DNA of 64,000 bases from Spirochaetales bacterium (GTDB lineage: Bacteria; Spirochaetota; Spirochaetia; Treponematales; Treponemataceae), in assembly GCA_029098225.1 (NCBI GenBank), contig JAQXNX010000003.1:62001-126000 (forward strand). Reading direction: 5' to 3'. Below the pieces are notes generated by a model. That model worked only from the letters and a program-made list of their open reading frames with translations, did not search any database and was not told where the DNA came from. Positions 15,866-25,100 of this stretch are shown one piece after another; positions within the stretch are counted from its first letter, which is position 1, and each line of letters begins with the position of its first letter. A program made the translations under genes and the position numbers.

Positions 15866-17486
15866 AAATAATCGCATTAAGGCATTTTATTTTTTTCTGA
15901 TTATTTTATATTTTTTTATTTATGGTTCATGTTCTAAAAAGGACTCTCAAGCTTACAATGAAGAGCCTGTTATCTTTACATATTATTCACCTGATTTTAC
16001 TGGCGAAATTGAGTTTTCAGATGCAGTTGCGCAGGAAATAACAAAACGTACCGGCGTTAAACTTAAACCTGTTTATATAAACAGAGAAAAAGAAGATGTC
16101 GCTTCTTTAATGCTTGCTGATGATTTTTATCCTGATTTAATATTTGCTAAAGGAACTCTTTCTGAATTTGTAGAAAAAAAAGCACTGGTTCCTTTTGATC
16201 AATTTATTGATGAACATGGAAATAACATGAAAAAGCTTTATGGAAATCAACTTTCCAGATTGCGATATTCTATGGATGATCCTTCAATTTATGCAACCAG
16301 TGCTTATGAGATTCGTCAGGAAGTAAATACACCTTCTGGCAGCCTTCAGATTCAAAATGCTGTTTTAAAAGATGCCGGTTATCCCAAAATTCAGACTCTT
16401 GATGATTTTGAAAAAGTTCTTCTTGCTTATAAGAGAAAATATCCCGAAATAAATGATCATAAAACAATAGGACTTTCTTTTGTCTGCGATGAATGGTGGT
16501 GGTTTGTTGATTTGTCTAATCCTGCTGGTTTTGTATGGGGATTTGGTGATGATGGTCAGTGGATTGTGGATCAAAAAACATATAAGGCTACTTACAAATT
16601 TCTTTACCCCAAAATTGATGTTTATTTCCGCTGGTTAAACAAGCTTTATAATGAAGATTTGTTAGATCCAGACAGCTTTACACAAACCTTTGATGTCTGG
16701 AAAACTAAAATTTCTGAAGGATATATTCTTGGAACTTCGTGTCCTTATTATCAGCTTTCAGAACTTCAGGATAAAATTTCATTATCTGATCATCCGGAAA
16801 GAAGTTATGCCTTTCTTCCTGTAACAGCTCAGAAAGGAATTCTTGAACCTTCATTAAAAGATTATGGCTTTGCGGGCGGCTGGGGAATAGCAATTACAAA
16901 AAGCTGTAAAGATCCTGAACGTGCATTTGAATTTCTTGACTGGTTATGTTCCGAAGAAGCTCAGATTCTTACTAACTGGGGAATTGAAGGGCAGGATTAT
17001 TATTATGATAATTCAGGAAAAAGAATTTCATTGAATGATCCGGTAAAAGACAGGGAGCGGGGGATTGGTGCATGGGCTTATCCTTTCCCACAGGCAGGAA
17101 CTGCATATAAAGATTCAACCGGCAATTTCTTTGGAAAAAGTCAGAGAGATAATGTTATTAAATCTTACAATGAAGCAGAAAAAGAAACTTTACAGGCTTA
17201 TGGTGCAGAAACCTGGAATGATTTATTTCCTACAAGTGAAGAACTGGGAGTTTCTGATTATGGCCAGGTATGGCAGTATCCTTTGAAAACTCAATCGCAG
17301 AAAATTGTAGATAACGCAGATGCCTATGTAAAGCAGGCTTTAATTTCTATGATTATGGATAAGCCGGAAAACTTTGACGCCAGCTGGAATAAAATGTGCA
17401 AAGATTTAAAGAAAATGGGAATTGAAGATATCGGAAAAGAAATCACTGATTTAATTGTAGAAAAGGTTAATTTCTGGAAAGAATAA
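15855..17486 (+). CDS. Extracellular sugar-binding lipoprotein (ABC type)
   Basis: Start chosen at ATG 15855, giving 543 residues with a basic-hydrophobic signal and a lipobox YGSC (spirochaete lipoboxes are loose). The mature chain has the layout of large family-1 solute-binding proteins of the LplA/YtcQ kind: an early YYSPDF strand, a central aromatic stretch WWWFVDLSNP, and a late GGWGIAITKSCKDPERAFEFLDWL, which is the typical hinge-and-helix motif of these proteins. No permease genes follow, so it is either a sensor partner for the upstream kinase or an orphan binding protein using transport genes elsewhere. The sugar specificity cannot be read from sequence. Confidence 0.85.
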   Translation: MKNKNNRIKAFYFFLIILYFFIYGSCSKKDSQAYNEEPVIFTYYSPDFTGEIEFSDAVAQEITKRTGVKLKPVYINREKEDVASLMLADDFYPDLIFAKGTLSEFVEKKALVPFDQFIDEHGNNMKKLYGNQLSRLRYSMDDPSIYATSAYEIRQEVNTPSGSLQIQNAVLKDAGYPKIQTLDDFEKVLLAYKRKYPEINDHKTIGLSFVCDEWWWFVDLSNPAGFVWGFGDDGQWIVDQKTYKATYKFLYPKIDVYFRWLNKLYNEDLLDPDSFTQTFDVWKTKISEGYILGTSCPYYQLSELQDKISLSDHPERSYAFLPVTAQKGILEPSLKDYGFAGGWGIAITKSCKDPERAFEFLDWLCSEEAQILTNWGIEGQDYYYDNSGKRISLNDPVKDRERGIGAWAYPFPQAGTAYKDSTGNFFGKSQRDNVIKSYNEAEKETLQAYGAETWNDLFPTSEELGVSDYGQVWQYPLKTQSQKIVDNADAYVKQALISMIMDKPENFDASWNKMCKDLKKMGIEDIGKEITDLIVEKVNFWKE

Positions 17487-17499
17487 TTCAGAAGTTTAA

Positions 17500-18273
17500 T
17501 TAATCCTGCTTAATATATTTTATAATTTCAATATTATTATTTTTGCTTCTTTCTACCATTTTTTCATAAACGCGATTTCTCAAATCTGTTTGTTTTTCTT
17601 TCTTGCCAAGACTTTCATCAGGAAAAAAAGGCCCGTCCACATATGTAATAATGCGCGGATTATGCGAAAATTTTCTTTTTTGATAAGTATTTGTAAAACA
17701 GAAAGTCGGGCAGTTATTCATAATAGGGTAGCGGAATGATAAATCTGTAAATGGACGAATTTTTGTATAAAAAGGCCATATATGCGCTTCAGGATAAATC
17801 ATAATACTTGAATTTTTCTGAAGGCGAAGCTTCATTGTATTCATAAAATTTTTAGTTGCGGTCATGTTGTCTGGAAGGGGCAATGCTCCAAGGTAAGGTG
17901 TAATTTTTCCAAGAACAGGCATGGAAACATTATTCGCATTTACAACAACAAATGTTGAATGAGGAAAACTTACCATAGAAGGAATTAGTGCATCCGCAAT
18001 ATTGTTAGTATGGTTTGCAAAAACAAAAATTGAACTTTTTTTATATCTCGAAATTATTCCACGGTTAATTATTTTGTGATGATATTTTAATTTTAAATAG
18101 GCCCAGGCGATAGGGAATGCAAAAATTCTGTACCAGAAAAGCCTCATCACACGAAAATATAACGAATTATCGCCATACCAGTATTTTTCATCTATTGAAC
18201 GCGGTTTAATAGAATCTCCGGCAAATTCATCGTTTAATTCATCTTTATAATAAATTGTATCTGGCCTTTTCAT
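17500..18273 (-). CDS. Lysophospholipid acyltransferase family protein (PlsC-like), HX5D variant
   Basis: The 257-residue product carries the acyltransferase block FANHTNNIADALIPS, in which five rather than the usual four residues separate His and Asp, as in some family branches with an NHxN start. A second block reads PEAHIWPFYTKIRPF, taking the place of the PEG motif. Hydrophobic segments near residues 45-60 suggest membrane association. It lies two bases downstream of a second acyltransferase gene, and both follow a GT8 glycosyltransferase. Acylation of a lipid or glycan is inferred; the acceptor is unknown. Confidence 0.8.
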   Translation of the reverse strand: MKRPDTIYYKDELNDEFAGDSIKPRSIDEKYWYGDNSLYFRVMRLFWYRIFAFPIAWAYLKLKYHHKIINRGIISRYKKSSIFVFANHTNNIADALIPSMVSFPHSTFVVVNANNVSMPVLGKITPYLGALPLPDNMTATKNFMNTMKLRLQKNSSIMIYPEAHIWPFYTKIRPFTDLSFRYPIMNNCPTFCFTNTYQKRKFSHNPRIITYVDGPFFPDESLGKKEKQTDLRNRVYEKMVERSKNNNIEIIKYIKQD

Positions 18274-18275
18274 TT

Positions 18276-19142
18276 TTAATTACTTTCAGTTGCGTAAGTT
18301 AAAGGTATTTTATAAAAATCTTCGTAAACCTTTTTCCAGCATTCATAATTTTTTTTCTTCATTTCTTCTATATTTTCTTTATTGCTTTTAGCTGGATCTT
18401 TAAAAATAGCTGGAAGAATATTTATTGTATATTCCTGAATCGGGAATCCGTCATTGTCAATTAAATCTGAATCTTCCATAGTAATAAATATCGGAAGAAC
18501 CGGAACATCAGATTCTACTGCAAATTTAAAAGCTCCGCTTGTAAGTGGTCGTGGCTTTCTGTAGTTCCACCACATTGCCTGTTCTGCATATACAAGAATT
18601 TTTTCACCGCGTGCAAGAAGCGTTTTTATTGCATCCATAAAAAGCTTCATTGTAGCAAAACTGGAACTTAATGGAAGAGTATTACAATGTCTGAAGAAAA
18701 GTCCAAAAAGTCCAGGAAAGTTTGTATAATTTCCTTCGCGAATAACTTTATATAAATCGCGCTTTTGCTTATGAAGATATGGAAGAAGCACGTGATGAAT
18801 TGCAAAGTTATCAAAAGGATTAAAATGATTACAGGTTATAATAAGGCCTCCTTCCGAGACCTTTTCAAAATTCTCTATACCTTTTACTTCTTTTATAATC
18901 AGCTGTTTATTTTTTACAAGATTATCAATGAATTTTACGGCTTTTTTATTTACAAACTTTGTAAGGATTTTATTGATTAATTTTTTATTTAAATAATCAA
19001 CCATATCTGGCATTAAAGGAATTGTCGGAGGATCATCTTCTACATCTGTTGACCATAATCCTTTTTTTTCATATTCATTAATGCGTTCAATTATTTTTAG
19101 CCGCTGAGGATTTTTTTCCTTATTGTTGCTTTCTTCTGTCAT
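18276..19142 (-). CDS. Lysophospholipid acyltransferase family protein (PlsC-like)
   Basis: A 288-residue protein with the canonical HX4D block (CNHFNPFDNFAIHH) and a second block around YAEQAMWWNYRKPRPLTSG. It then has the VPVLPIFITM strand typical of PlsC-fold acyltransferases. It overlaps the GT8 gene by 23 bases and is two bases from the next acyltransferase, so the three genes form one transcript. Similarity to its neighbour is limited to the catalytic motifs, so this is not a recent duplication. A role in building or tailoring a glycolipid is inferred from context. Confidence 0.82.
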   Translation of the reverse strand: MTEESNNKEKNPQRLKIIERINEYEKKGLWSTDVEDDPPTIPLMPDMVDYLNKKLINKILTKFVNKKAVKFIDNLVKNKQLIIKEVKGIENFEKVSEGGLIITCNHFNPFDNFAIHHVLLPYLHKQKRDLYKVIREGNYTNFPGLFGLFFRHCNTLPLSSSFATMKLFMDAIKTLLARGEKILVYAEQAMWWNYRKPRPLTSGAFKFAVESDVPVLPIFITMEDSDLIDNDGFPIQEYTINILPAIFKDPAKSNKENIEEMKKKNYECWKKVYEDFYKIPLTYATESN

Positions 19143-20163
19143 AATTTCTCTTAATTTTATATGCTTTAATAGTTATAAGTTTTCTGATTCTTGCGAATCT
19201 TTTAATTTTATCAAAAATCCACCATACACTTCCGGTTTTTCCCTGTGTATTACGGTAGTTTTTAGGATCGTTTGCATCTTCTTCTGCCATGCGTGCAAGG
19301 TTTTCCATAAGAAGCTTATCTTTTTCTTCATCTTTTGGAGTTCGGCTGTCACGCATATTTATAAGATAATCATAAAAATCTGTCATTCTGGCATATTTCC
19401 AGAAATGCTCTTCATAAAGAACATTTTTATATTTCCATGGACGCCAGTTTATTTTCCAGTGAATAAGCTTTAAATCCTTGTCATCAAAGCTTTCATTTTT
19501 ATATGAGGTTTTGTTCCATCCAAGATTTATCCATCTTACATGTCCTTTACACAAAACATTAAGATAATCTTCATCCTGAACAACGCGGAATTTGTAACGG
19601 TTTAGCAAATCTACAAAACGTTCAGCAATAAGCTTTTTTCTCCAGCGCCTGCAGTTTATTAAAAGAATTCCAGCATTAAAATAATTTTCCCGTTTAATTC
19701 CATCAGCTTTTTCTACGTAATTTCCAAAAACTTCAAAAGTCTGCATAACTTCTTCTACTGCAGCACCAACATAAAAGCCGTGAATGTGATGATTATAAAG
19801 TTCGGCAACATCTCCTAAAACTGTAATGTCACAGTCAAGATATAAAACCTTTTTGTAATACGGAAATAGATTTGGAATAAAAATTCTGTAATATGTTTCT
19901 TTGGAATAGTAATCTCTTAAATGAAACATTCCTTGAATTTTATCCAATTCTTTTGCAAGCGAAATAAATTCAATTGAAGAATTTTCTTTATTTAATTTCT
20001 GGATCTTTTCTATATTTTCTTGCTTTAATTGGGTAATCAACACAAATATTCTATAAAAATTTTCACTTGAAGCATGATCTAAAAGTGAAGCTATTGCAAC
20101 TGCAAGAAAAGGTACATAATTATCATCAGTAGCAAAGCAAACTGGTATTTCTTGTTTTTTCAT
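19120..20163 (-). CDS. Family 8 glycosyltransferase
   Basis: The 347-residue protein opens with the GT8 signature CFATDDNYVPFLAVAIASLL and has the metal-binding DxD as D110-C-D112 in LYLDCDITVLG. The later FNAGILLINCRRWR and the HWKINWRPWKY segment match GT8 enzymes that transfer glucose or galactose to lipopolysaccharide-like acceptors. It is the first gene of a set with two acyltransferases, so the product may be a glycolipid or lipooligosaccharide-like surface molecule. The C-terminal 60 residues are basic and may bind membrane. Confidence 0.88.
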   Translation of the reverse strand: MKKQEIPVCFATDDNYVPFLAVAIASLLDHASSENFYRIFVLITQLKQENIEKIQKLNKENSSIEFISLAKELDKIQGMFHLRDYYSKETYYRIFIPNLFPYYKKVLYLDCDITVLGDVAELYNHHIHGFYVGAAVEEVMQTFEVFGNYVEKADGIKRENYFNAGILLINCRRWRKKLIAERFVDLLNRYKFRVVQDEDYLNVLCKGHVRWINLGWNKTSYKNESFDDKDLKLIHWKINWRPWKYKNVLYEEHFWKYARMTDFYDYLINMRDSRTPKDEEKDKLLMENLARMAEEDANDPKNYRNTQGKTGSVWWIFDKIKRFARIRKLITIKAYKIKRNYDRRKQQ

Positions 20164-20314
20164 AGTATATCTCTTTATATATTTTAATTTCTTTTTTGTA
20201 TATTTTCAACAGTTTAATTGGTTTAAGTGATTTGATTAATAATTTATATTTTTGGTATTTTTTTTGCCTCATGAATTATTGAATATAAATTAAAAATCTG
20301 ATATTTTCTTTGCT

Positions 20315-21160
20315 ATGTTTTCTGGTAAGAAGAGTTTTTTGGTTTGTTTAGTTTTTATATTTTTAACTTCATTTTTATTTGCACAAAATCTTACAGAAGA
20401 AGAAAATAGTCTGATTCAAAAAACCCTGGATGCCCGGTTAAAAACAAGATTGTATCACAATGAAGATGATGCAATTGAATATATGAAAGATTTTAAAAAA
20501 TCACTTGAAGCATCTGGTGAATTGAATAATATCAGTGAACAGGCTGTCTTAATTATTGATAATATGATCAATATTGAAATTTATAATTATATGTATCAGA
20601 AAGACATGCATTCAGAAAACTTAAAGCCTTTTATAACCAGTCAGTATGATAAAATTGTAGCTTTCCAAAAAAATAATTCCGTGGCTGAATTTTCACCTTG
20701 GTTTTATTTTAGCAGTGGAGATATCATAAATTCTTCCATGCAGTTTTTATCGCAGGGCACAGCAATTAAATTAGGGCTTCAGGAAAAAGATGATTATGAT
20801 GAAGTTTTAAAAGAAAATCCGACATTGTCTTTTGGTCTTATTAATGCTGCATTATGGTATTTTTTTGCTCCTTCAATCGGTGGTGGAAGTAAAAAAACTG
20901 CATTTTCATATTTTGAACGTTCATTAAAATCTGCTGCTTGTGATTATGAAAAATTTTATTCCAGAATTTATCTTTCGCAGGTGCTTTTTGAAGAAAAAGA
21001 TTTTGAAGCCTGCGAAAACCTTCTTAAAGAATGCGATGAAATTCTTCCTGAAAATGTCTACACATCTTTTATAAGATTCCTGAATAAAAATAATTACTCT
21101 CTGCTTTGTTATACAAACAACCGCGAAAAAGTTGAAAAAAAATTAGGAATACAAAAATAA
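20315..21160 (+). CDS. Exported helical repeat (TPR-like) protein of unknown function
   Basis: Not recognised by family. A signal peptide (hydrophobic about 7-22, ending SFLFAQ) leads to a 260-residue mature chain made mainly of amphipathic helices. The second half (KTAFSYFERSLKSAACDYEKFYSRIYLSQVLFEEKDFEACENLLKECDEILPEN across residues of about 195-255) fits TPR-like pairs. It has no ribosome site and stands alone: divergent from the GT8 gene and convergent with a small minus-strand gene. Possible periplasmic scaffold. Confidence 0.7.
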   Translation: MFSGKKSFLVCLVFIFLTSFLFAQNLTEEENSLIQKTLDARLKTRLYHNEDDAIEYMKDFKKSLEASGELNNISEQAVLIIDNMINIEIYNYMYQKDMHSENLKPFITSQYDKIVAFQKNNSVAEFSPWFYFSSGDIINSSMQFLSQGTAIKLGLQEKDDYDEVLKENPTLSFGLINAALWYFFAPSIGGGSKKTAFSYFERSLKSAACDYEKFYSRIYLSQVLFEEKDFEACENLLKECDEILPENVYTSFIRFLNKNNYSLLCYTNNREKVEKKLGIQK

Positions 21161-21198
21161 TTTCCGACGTTTTATTTAAACTTTTTTCTTTCTTAATT

Positions 21199-21320
21199 CG
21201 GGCGCATTTTTGCCCCAGCCGCCAGAAGGCGCCCGTGGCAAAAAACAGGCTGCTCCGGGTTCCGCTAGCGCTCCAGCCGCTTCCTTCGCTCCGCTCAGTC
21301 CAGTGGCCGCTTCGCGCCCT
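21199..21320. repeat. GC-rich palindromic repeat island
   Basis: About 120 bases are much richer in G+C than the surrounding sequence. The island contains short palindromes: TTTTTGCC (21207-21214) with GGCAAAAA (21237-21244) around an inner CGCC-AGAA-GGCG hairpin, and CGCTAGCG. On the minus strand it contains GCGGAGCGAAGG (21294-21283), the same 12 bases as the array at the start of the window. It looks like a dispersed genomic repeat inserted between genes. Confidence 0.65.
21207..21245. terminator. Hairpin with A/T-rich flanks inside the GC-rich island
   Basis: TTTTTGCC pairs with GGCAAAAA, and an inner CGCC-AGAA-GGCG stem sits in the loop. It lies 47 bases after the stop at 21160, between convergent genes, and could end transcripts from either side. 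The T-tract on the plus strand precedes rather than follows the stem, so it is better suited to minus-strand transcripts. Confidence 0.45.
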
Positions 21321-21465
21321 GCGTATCCTTTGCGCAATCAGTTTCAATCATTTTTTTCTCTTCACTGATAGTCTTTTCTGTATAGGCATTTTTATCAAAA
21401 TCGTTCGCAAAAGCAGAAACTCCCGCTGCAAAAAAAATCATAAAAATCAAAATCAGTTTTTTCAT
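21295..21465 (-). CDS. Small secreted peptide, C-terminus formed by the repeat island
   Basis: A 56-residue frame starts at ATG 21465, preceded by AGGAGCTTGAAA (a strong ribosome site). The first 20 residues form a textbook signal peptide (MKKLILIFMIFFAAGVSAFA), followed by a short charged region. The last residues (QGAKRPLD) and the stop are encoded within the GC-rich repeat island. The gene may therefore be a truncated remnant of a longer secreted protein, or a small peptide that took on the repeat as its end. It lies downstream of the Imm70-like gene on the same strand, with 37 bases between. Confidence 0.6.
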   Translation of the reverse strand: MKKLILIFMIFFAAGVSAFANDFDKNAYTEKTISEEKKMIETDCAKDTQGAKRPLD

Positions 21466-21502
21466 TTTTCAAGCTCCTAAAAATATACCAAACTTTCCTG
21501 TT

Positions 21503-21919
21503 TTACAGTTCTTCAATATTCATGCACAGTTTAAGTTCCTGTGCTTTTTCCAATGCGTGCATGAATAAAGTTATAAAATCATCGCCGTCGCTGTTAACAA
21601 AATAATTTGACAAATCTGTAATTTCACTGCTGATTTCATTTTTCCATGGCGGAAGCAAATCAGGATTTTCAAAATCCCAGACAACTTTTTCAGGCGAAAA
21701 TTTCTTCAATTGCTTTTTTATTGTTTTAAGTTCCTTGATTGCGCCGGTAACATTTTTTTCTTCCAGATGTCCCTGATAAAGTTCATTCATAATAACCGGG
21801 AATCTGCTTCCCCAGCTGCCTTCTTCAAGATTCACTGCAACCGTAGAAAAAAAACAGTGAAGAAAATCCGGCGTACCGATTTCAAACCAGAAAAATCCGA
21901 CTTTAAATCCAACTGACAT
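21503..21919 (-). CDS. Probable immunity protein, Imm70-like
   Basis: The 138-residue protein starts MSVGFKVGFFWFEIGTPDFLHCFF and has WGSRFPVIMNELYQG near 36-50. These agree with my memory of Imm70 family proteins: an N-terminal GFKVG..W-EIG strand, then FFST and a WGS-FP-IMNELYQG block. Imm70 members neutralise polymorphic toxins. No toxin gene is present within the window, so it would be an orphan. It lies beside a small secreted peptide and a repeat island, a typical site for accessory genes. The assignment needs a profile search; an unrelated DUF is possible. Confidence 0.55.
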   Translation of the reverse strand: MSVGFKVGFFWFEIGTPDFLHCFFSTVAVNLEEGSWGSRFPVIMNELYQGHLEEKNVTGAIKELKTIKKQLKKFSPEKVVWDFENPDLLPPWKNEISSEITDLSNYFVNSDGDDFITLFMHALEKAQELKLCMNIEEL

Positions 21920-22122
21920 TATAAACTCTCCAAATACATTTTTTAATCATATTTGAATATTAGCATGAAGCATAAATGGAATCAATTTTGCAAAACGTGA
22001 TTTTTGTATTTTATGATTTTTCACCACTGCCCACTGATTTTAAACATATAGAATAATTTCTTTTTTTGTGGTAATATCAGTAGAATTTTATAAGTAAATT
22101 TTCATATAAAAAGGACACACTC

Positions 22123-25100
22123 ATGAGTTTCAAACCGGTTGATCCAAAAGTTGACTTCCCGAAACAGGAAGAGGAAGTATTAAAATTCTGGCAGAATAAT
22201 GACATCTTCAAAAAGTCAGTAAGCCAGAGAGAAGGTGCAGAGGACTTCGTATTCTATGACGGTCCTCCGTTTGCTACAGGACTCCCACACTTCGGACATT
22301 TTATTCCATCAACCATTAAAGATATTATTCCACGTTATCAGACAATGAAGGGAAAACGCGTTGAGCGCCGCTTCGGTTGGGACTGCCACGGTCTTCCTGT
22401 TGAAAACCTGATTGAAAAAGAGCTTGGCTTAAACTCTAAGCACGAAATTGAAGCTCTGGGTATCGATAAGTTTAATGATGCCTGCCGTGCTTCTGTTTTG
22501 AAATATACTTCTGAATGGCGCACTACAATTACCCGCATGGGCCGCTGGGTAGATTTTGATAATGACTACAAGACAATGAATCCTGAGTTCATGGAATCTA
22601 TCTGGTGGGTTGCAAAAACTCTCTGGGATAAGGGCCTTATTTACGAAGGAAAATATATTCTTCCATATTGTCCTCGCTGTTCTACAGTTCTTTCTACTCA
22701 CGAGCTTGCTCAAGGCTATAAAGATGTTCAGGACCAGACTGTAACTGTTCGCTTTAAGATTACTAAGGCTCCGGCCGGTGTAAATGACCCTGACATGGCA
22801 AATGGAAAAACTTACTTCCTCGCATGGACAACAACTCCTTGGACCTTGCCATCAAACCTCGGTCTTTGTATGGGTCCTGATATTGATTATGTAAAGATTC
22901 TTGATAAGGAAAGCGGAGACTATTACATTTTTGCAGAAGCCCGCCTGTCTGCTTACTATAAAGACGAATCTGGCTACGAAATCATCTACCGCCATAAGGG
23001 TGCTGATTTTATTGATGCTGAATATGAGCCTCTCTTCCCATATTTTGCTCAGCTTAAAGATCCAAAAGCCTGTGAAGAAATGAGCGGCCAGAAGTGCGAA
23101 AAGGGTGCTTTCCGCATGTTCAATGCAGCTTACGTTTCTACAGAAGACGGTACCGGTATCGTTCATATTGCCCCGGCCTTTGGTGAAGAAGATAATAAAG
23201 TATTCCGTGGTTCCGGTGTTCCAAACGTTGAACCAATCGATGCAGAATGTAAGTTTACAAAAGAAGTTCCAGACTATCAGGGCCTTTTTGTAAAGGATGC
23301 AGATAAAGATATTATGAAGCGCCTTAAGGACGAGGGTAAGCTTGTTAAGCGAGATTCTATCGTTCACTCATACCCTCACTGCTGGCGCTGTGGTTCTCCT
23401 TTGATTTACCGCGGTATCGGAAGCTGGTTCGTAAAGGTTGCTGATTATCACGATGTACTTCTTAAGGCTAACAGCAAAATCAACTGGCAGCCTGCACATA
23501 TTAAGGAAGGCCGCTTTGGTAAGTGGCTGGCAGGTGCACGCGACTGGGCTGTAAGCCGTAACCGCTACTGGGGTAACCCTATTCCAATCTGGCGTTGTGA
23601 CGACCCTGACTGTAAGCACACTCTTTGTGTAGGAAGCCGCCAGGAGCTTAAAGACCTCAGCGGAACTTACCCTGATGACCTTCACAAGCAGTATGTAGAT
23701 AAAATCACTTTTAAATGTCCTAAGTGTGGAAAAGGCACAATGCGCCGTATTCCGGAAGTATTTGACTGCTGGTTTGAATCAGGTTCCATGCCTTACGCTC
23801 AGGTACATTACCCGTTTGAAAATAAAGAGAAGTTCGAAGCAAACTTCCCTGCAAACTTCATCTCAGAAGGTCTCGATCAGACTCGTGGCTGGTTCTATAC
23901 ACTTACAGTTCTTGCGGCCCAGCTTTTCGATAAGCCTGCCTTTGAAAACTGTATTGTAAACGGAATCGTACTTGCAGAAGACGGTCGAAAAATGTCTAAG
24001 TCTCTGCGCAACTATACAGACCCTGTTGAAGCAATCAATAAGTTTGGTGCAGATGCAATCCGTCTCTTCCTCATGCACTCAGCTGTAGTTAAGGCAGACG
24101 AAATCCGCTACTCAGATGCAGGTGTCCGCGACGTTCTTAAATCTATCATTATTCCTTGGTGGAACTCTTATTCCTTCTTTGTAACTTACGCAAATATCGA
24201 TAAGGCAGCTCCTACAGGACACCTCTTTGATAATAAGACCCCGTCAAATCCTCTTGATGCATGGCTTTTATCTATTACTCAGAATCTTATTAAGGAAGTT
24301 TCTACAGCCCTGGATGCTTACGACTTGTCTGGCTCTATCGACCCAATCGTAAACTTCATCGACGAGCTTAATAACTGGTATATCCGCCGCAGCCGCCGCC
24401 GCTTCTGGAAATCAGAAAACGACAACGACAAGGCAGAAGCATACGAATCACTTTATATCGCTCTTAAGACTCTTACACAGGTTGCTGCTCCATTTGTTCC
24501 ATTTATTACAGAAGAAATGTTCCAGAACCTTAAGACTTCAGAAGATAAGGAATCAGTTCACCTCTGCGATTATCCAACACCTAACAAGGCATGGATTAAC
24601 GAAGAACTTGAGTTCAAGATGGCAACTGTACAGAAGGCCGTTTCTATGGGACACAGCCTCCGCAATCAGTTCAACCTCAAGAACCGTCAGCCACTTGCAA
24701 GCGTTGCTCTTGTAACACGTAACCCAAGCGAAAAGACTGTATTGTCAGAAATGCAGGATACAATTGCAGAAGAATTGAACGTTAAGAAGGTAGAGTTCCA
24801 CGATCGCGAAGACGAGCTTGTTGAGTACAAGGCTAAGGCTAACTTCAAGGTTCTTGGTAAGGAACTCGGACCTCTTATGAAGCAGGCTGCCGGAATTATC
24901 CAGACTCTTTCTAACGAACAGATTCAGTCAATTCTTGAAGGAACTAAGCTTTCTATTGATGTTGCCGGAACAACAGTTGAACTCAACGAAGAGAAGGTAA
25001 TTGTAGAACGCTTTGAAAAAGATGATCTTAAGGTTTTGAATGACGGAACTCTTACAGTTGGTCTTGATTCTAAGATTACAGACGAACTTAAGAAAGAAGG

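Noticed and set aside
21069-21347. A 92-codon minus-strand frame through the GC-rich island
   Set aside because: It reads across the repeat and into the convergent gene, has no good ribosome site and competes with the better-supported secreted peptide at 21295-21465.
21920-22122. T-box leader for ileS
   Set aside because: No T-box consensus, specifier loop or antiterminator structure is seen; the 200 bases are AT-rich with only a plain ribosome site.
22852-23367. Long minus-strand frame inside ileS
   Set aside because: Antisense to a conserved enzyme with strong codon bias, which explains the open frame; it has no recognisable protein features.
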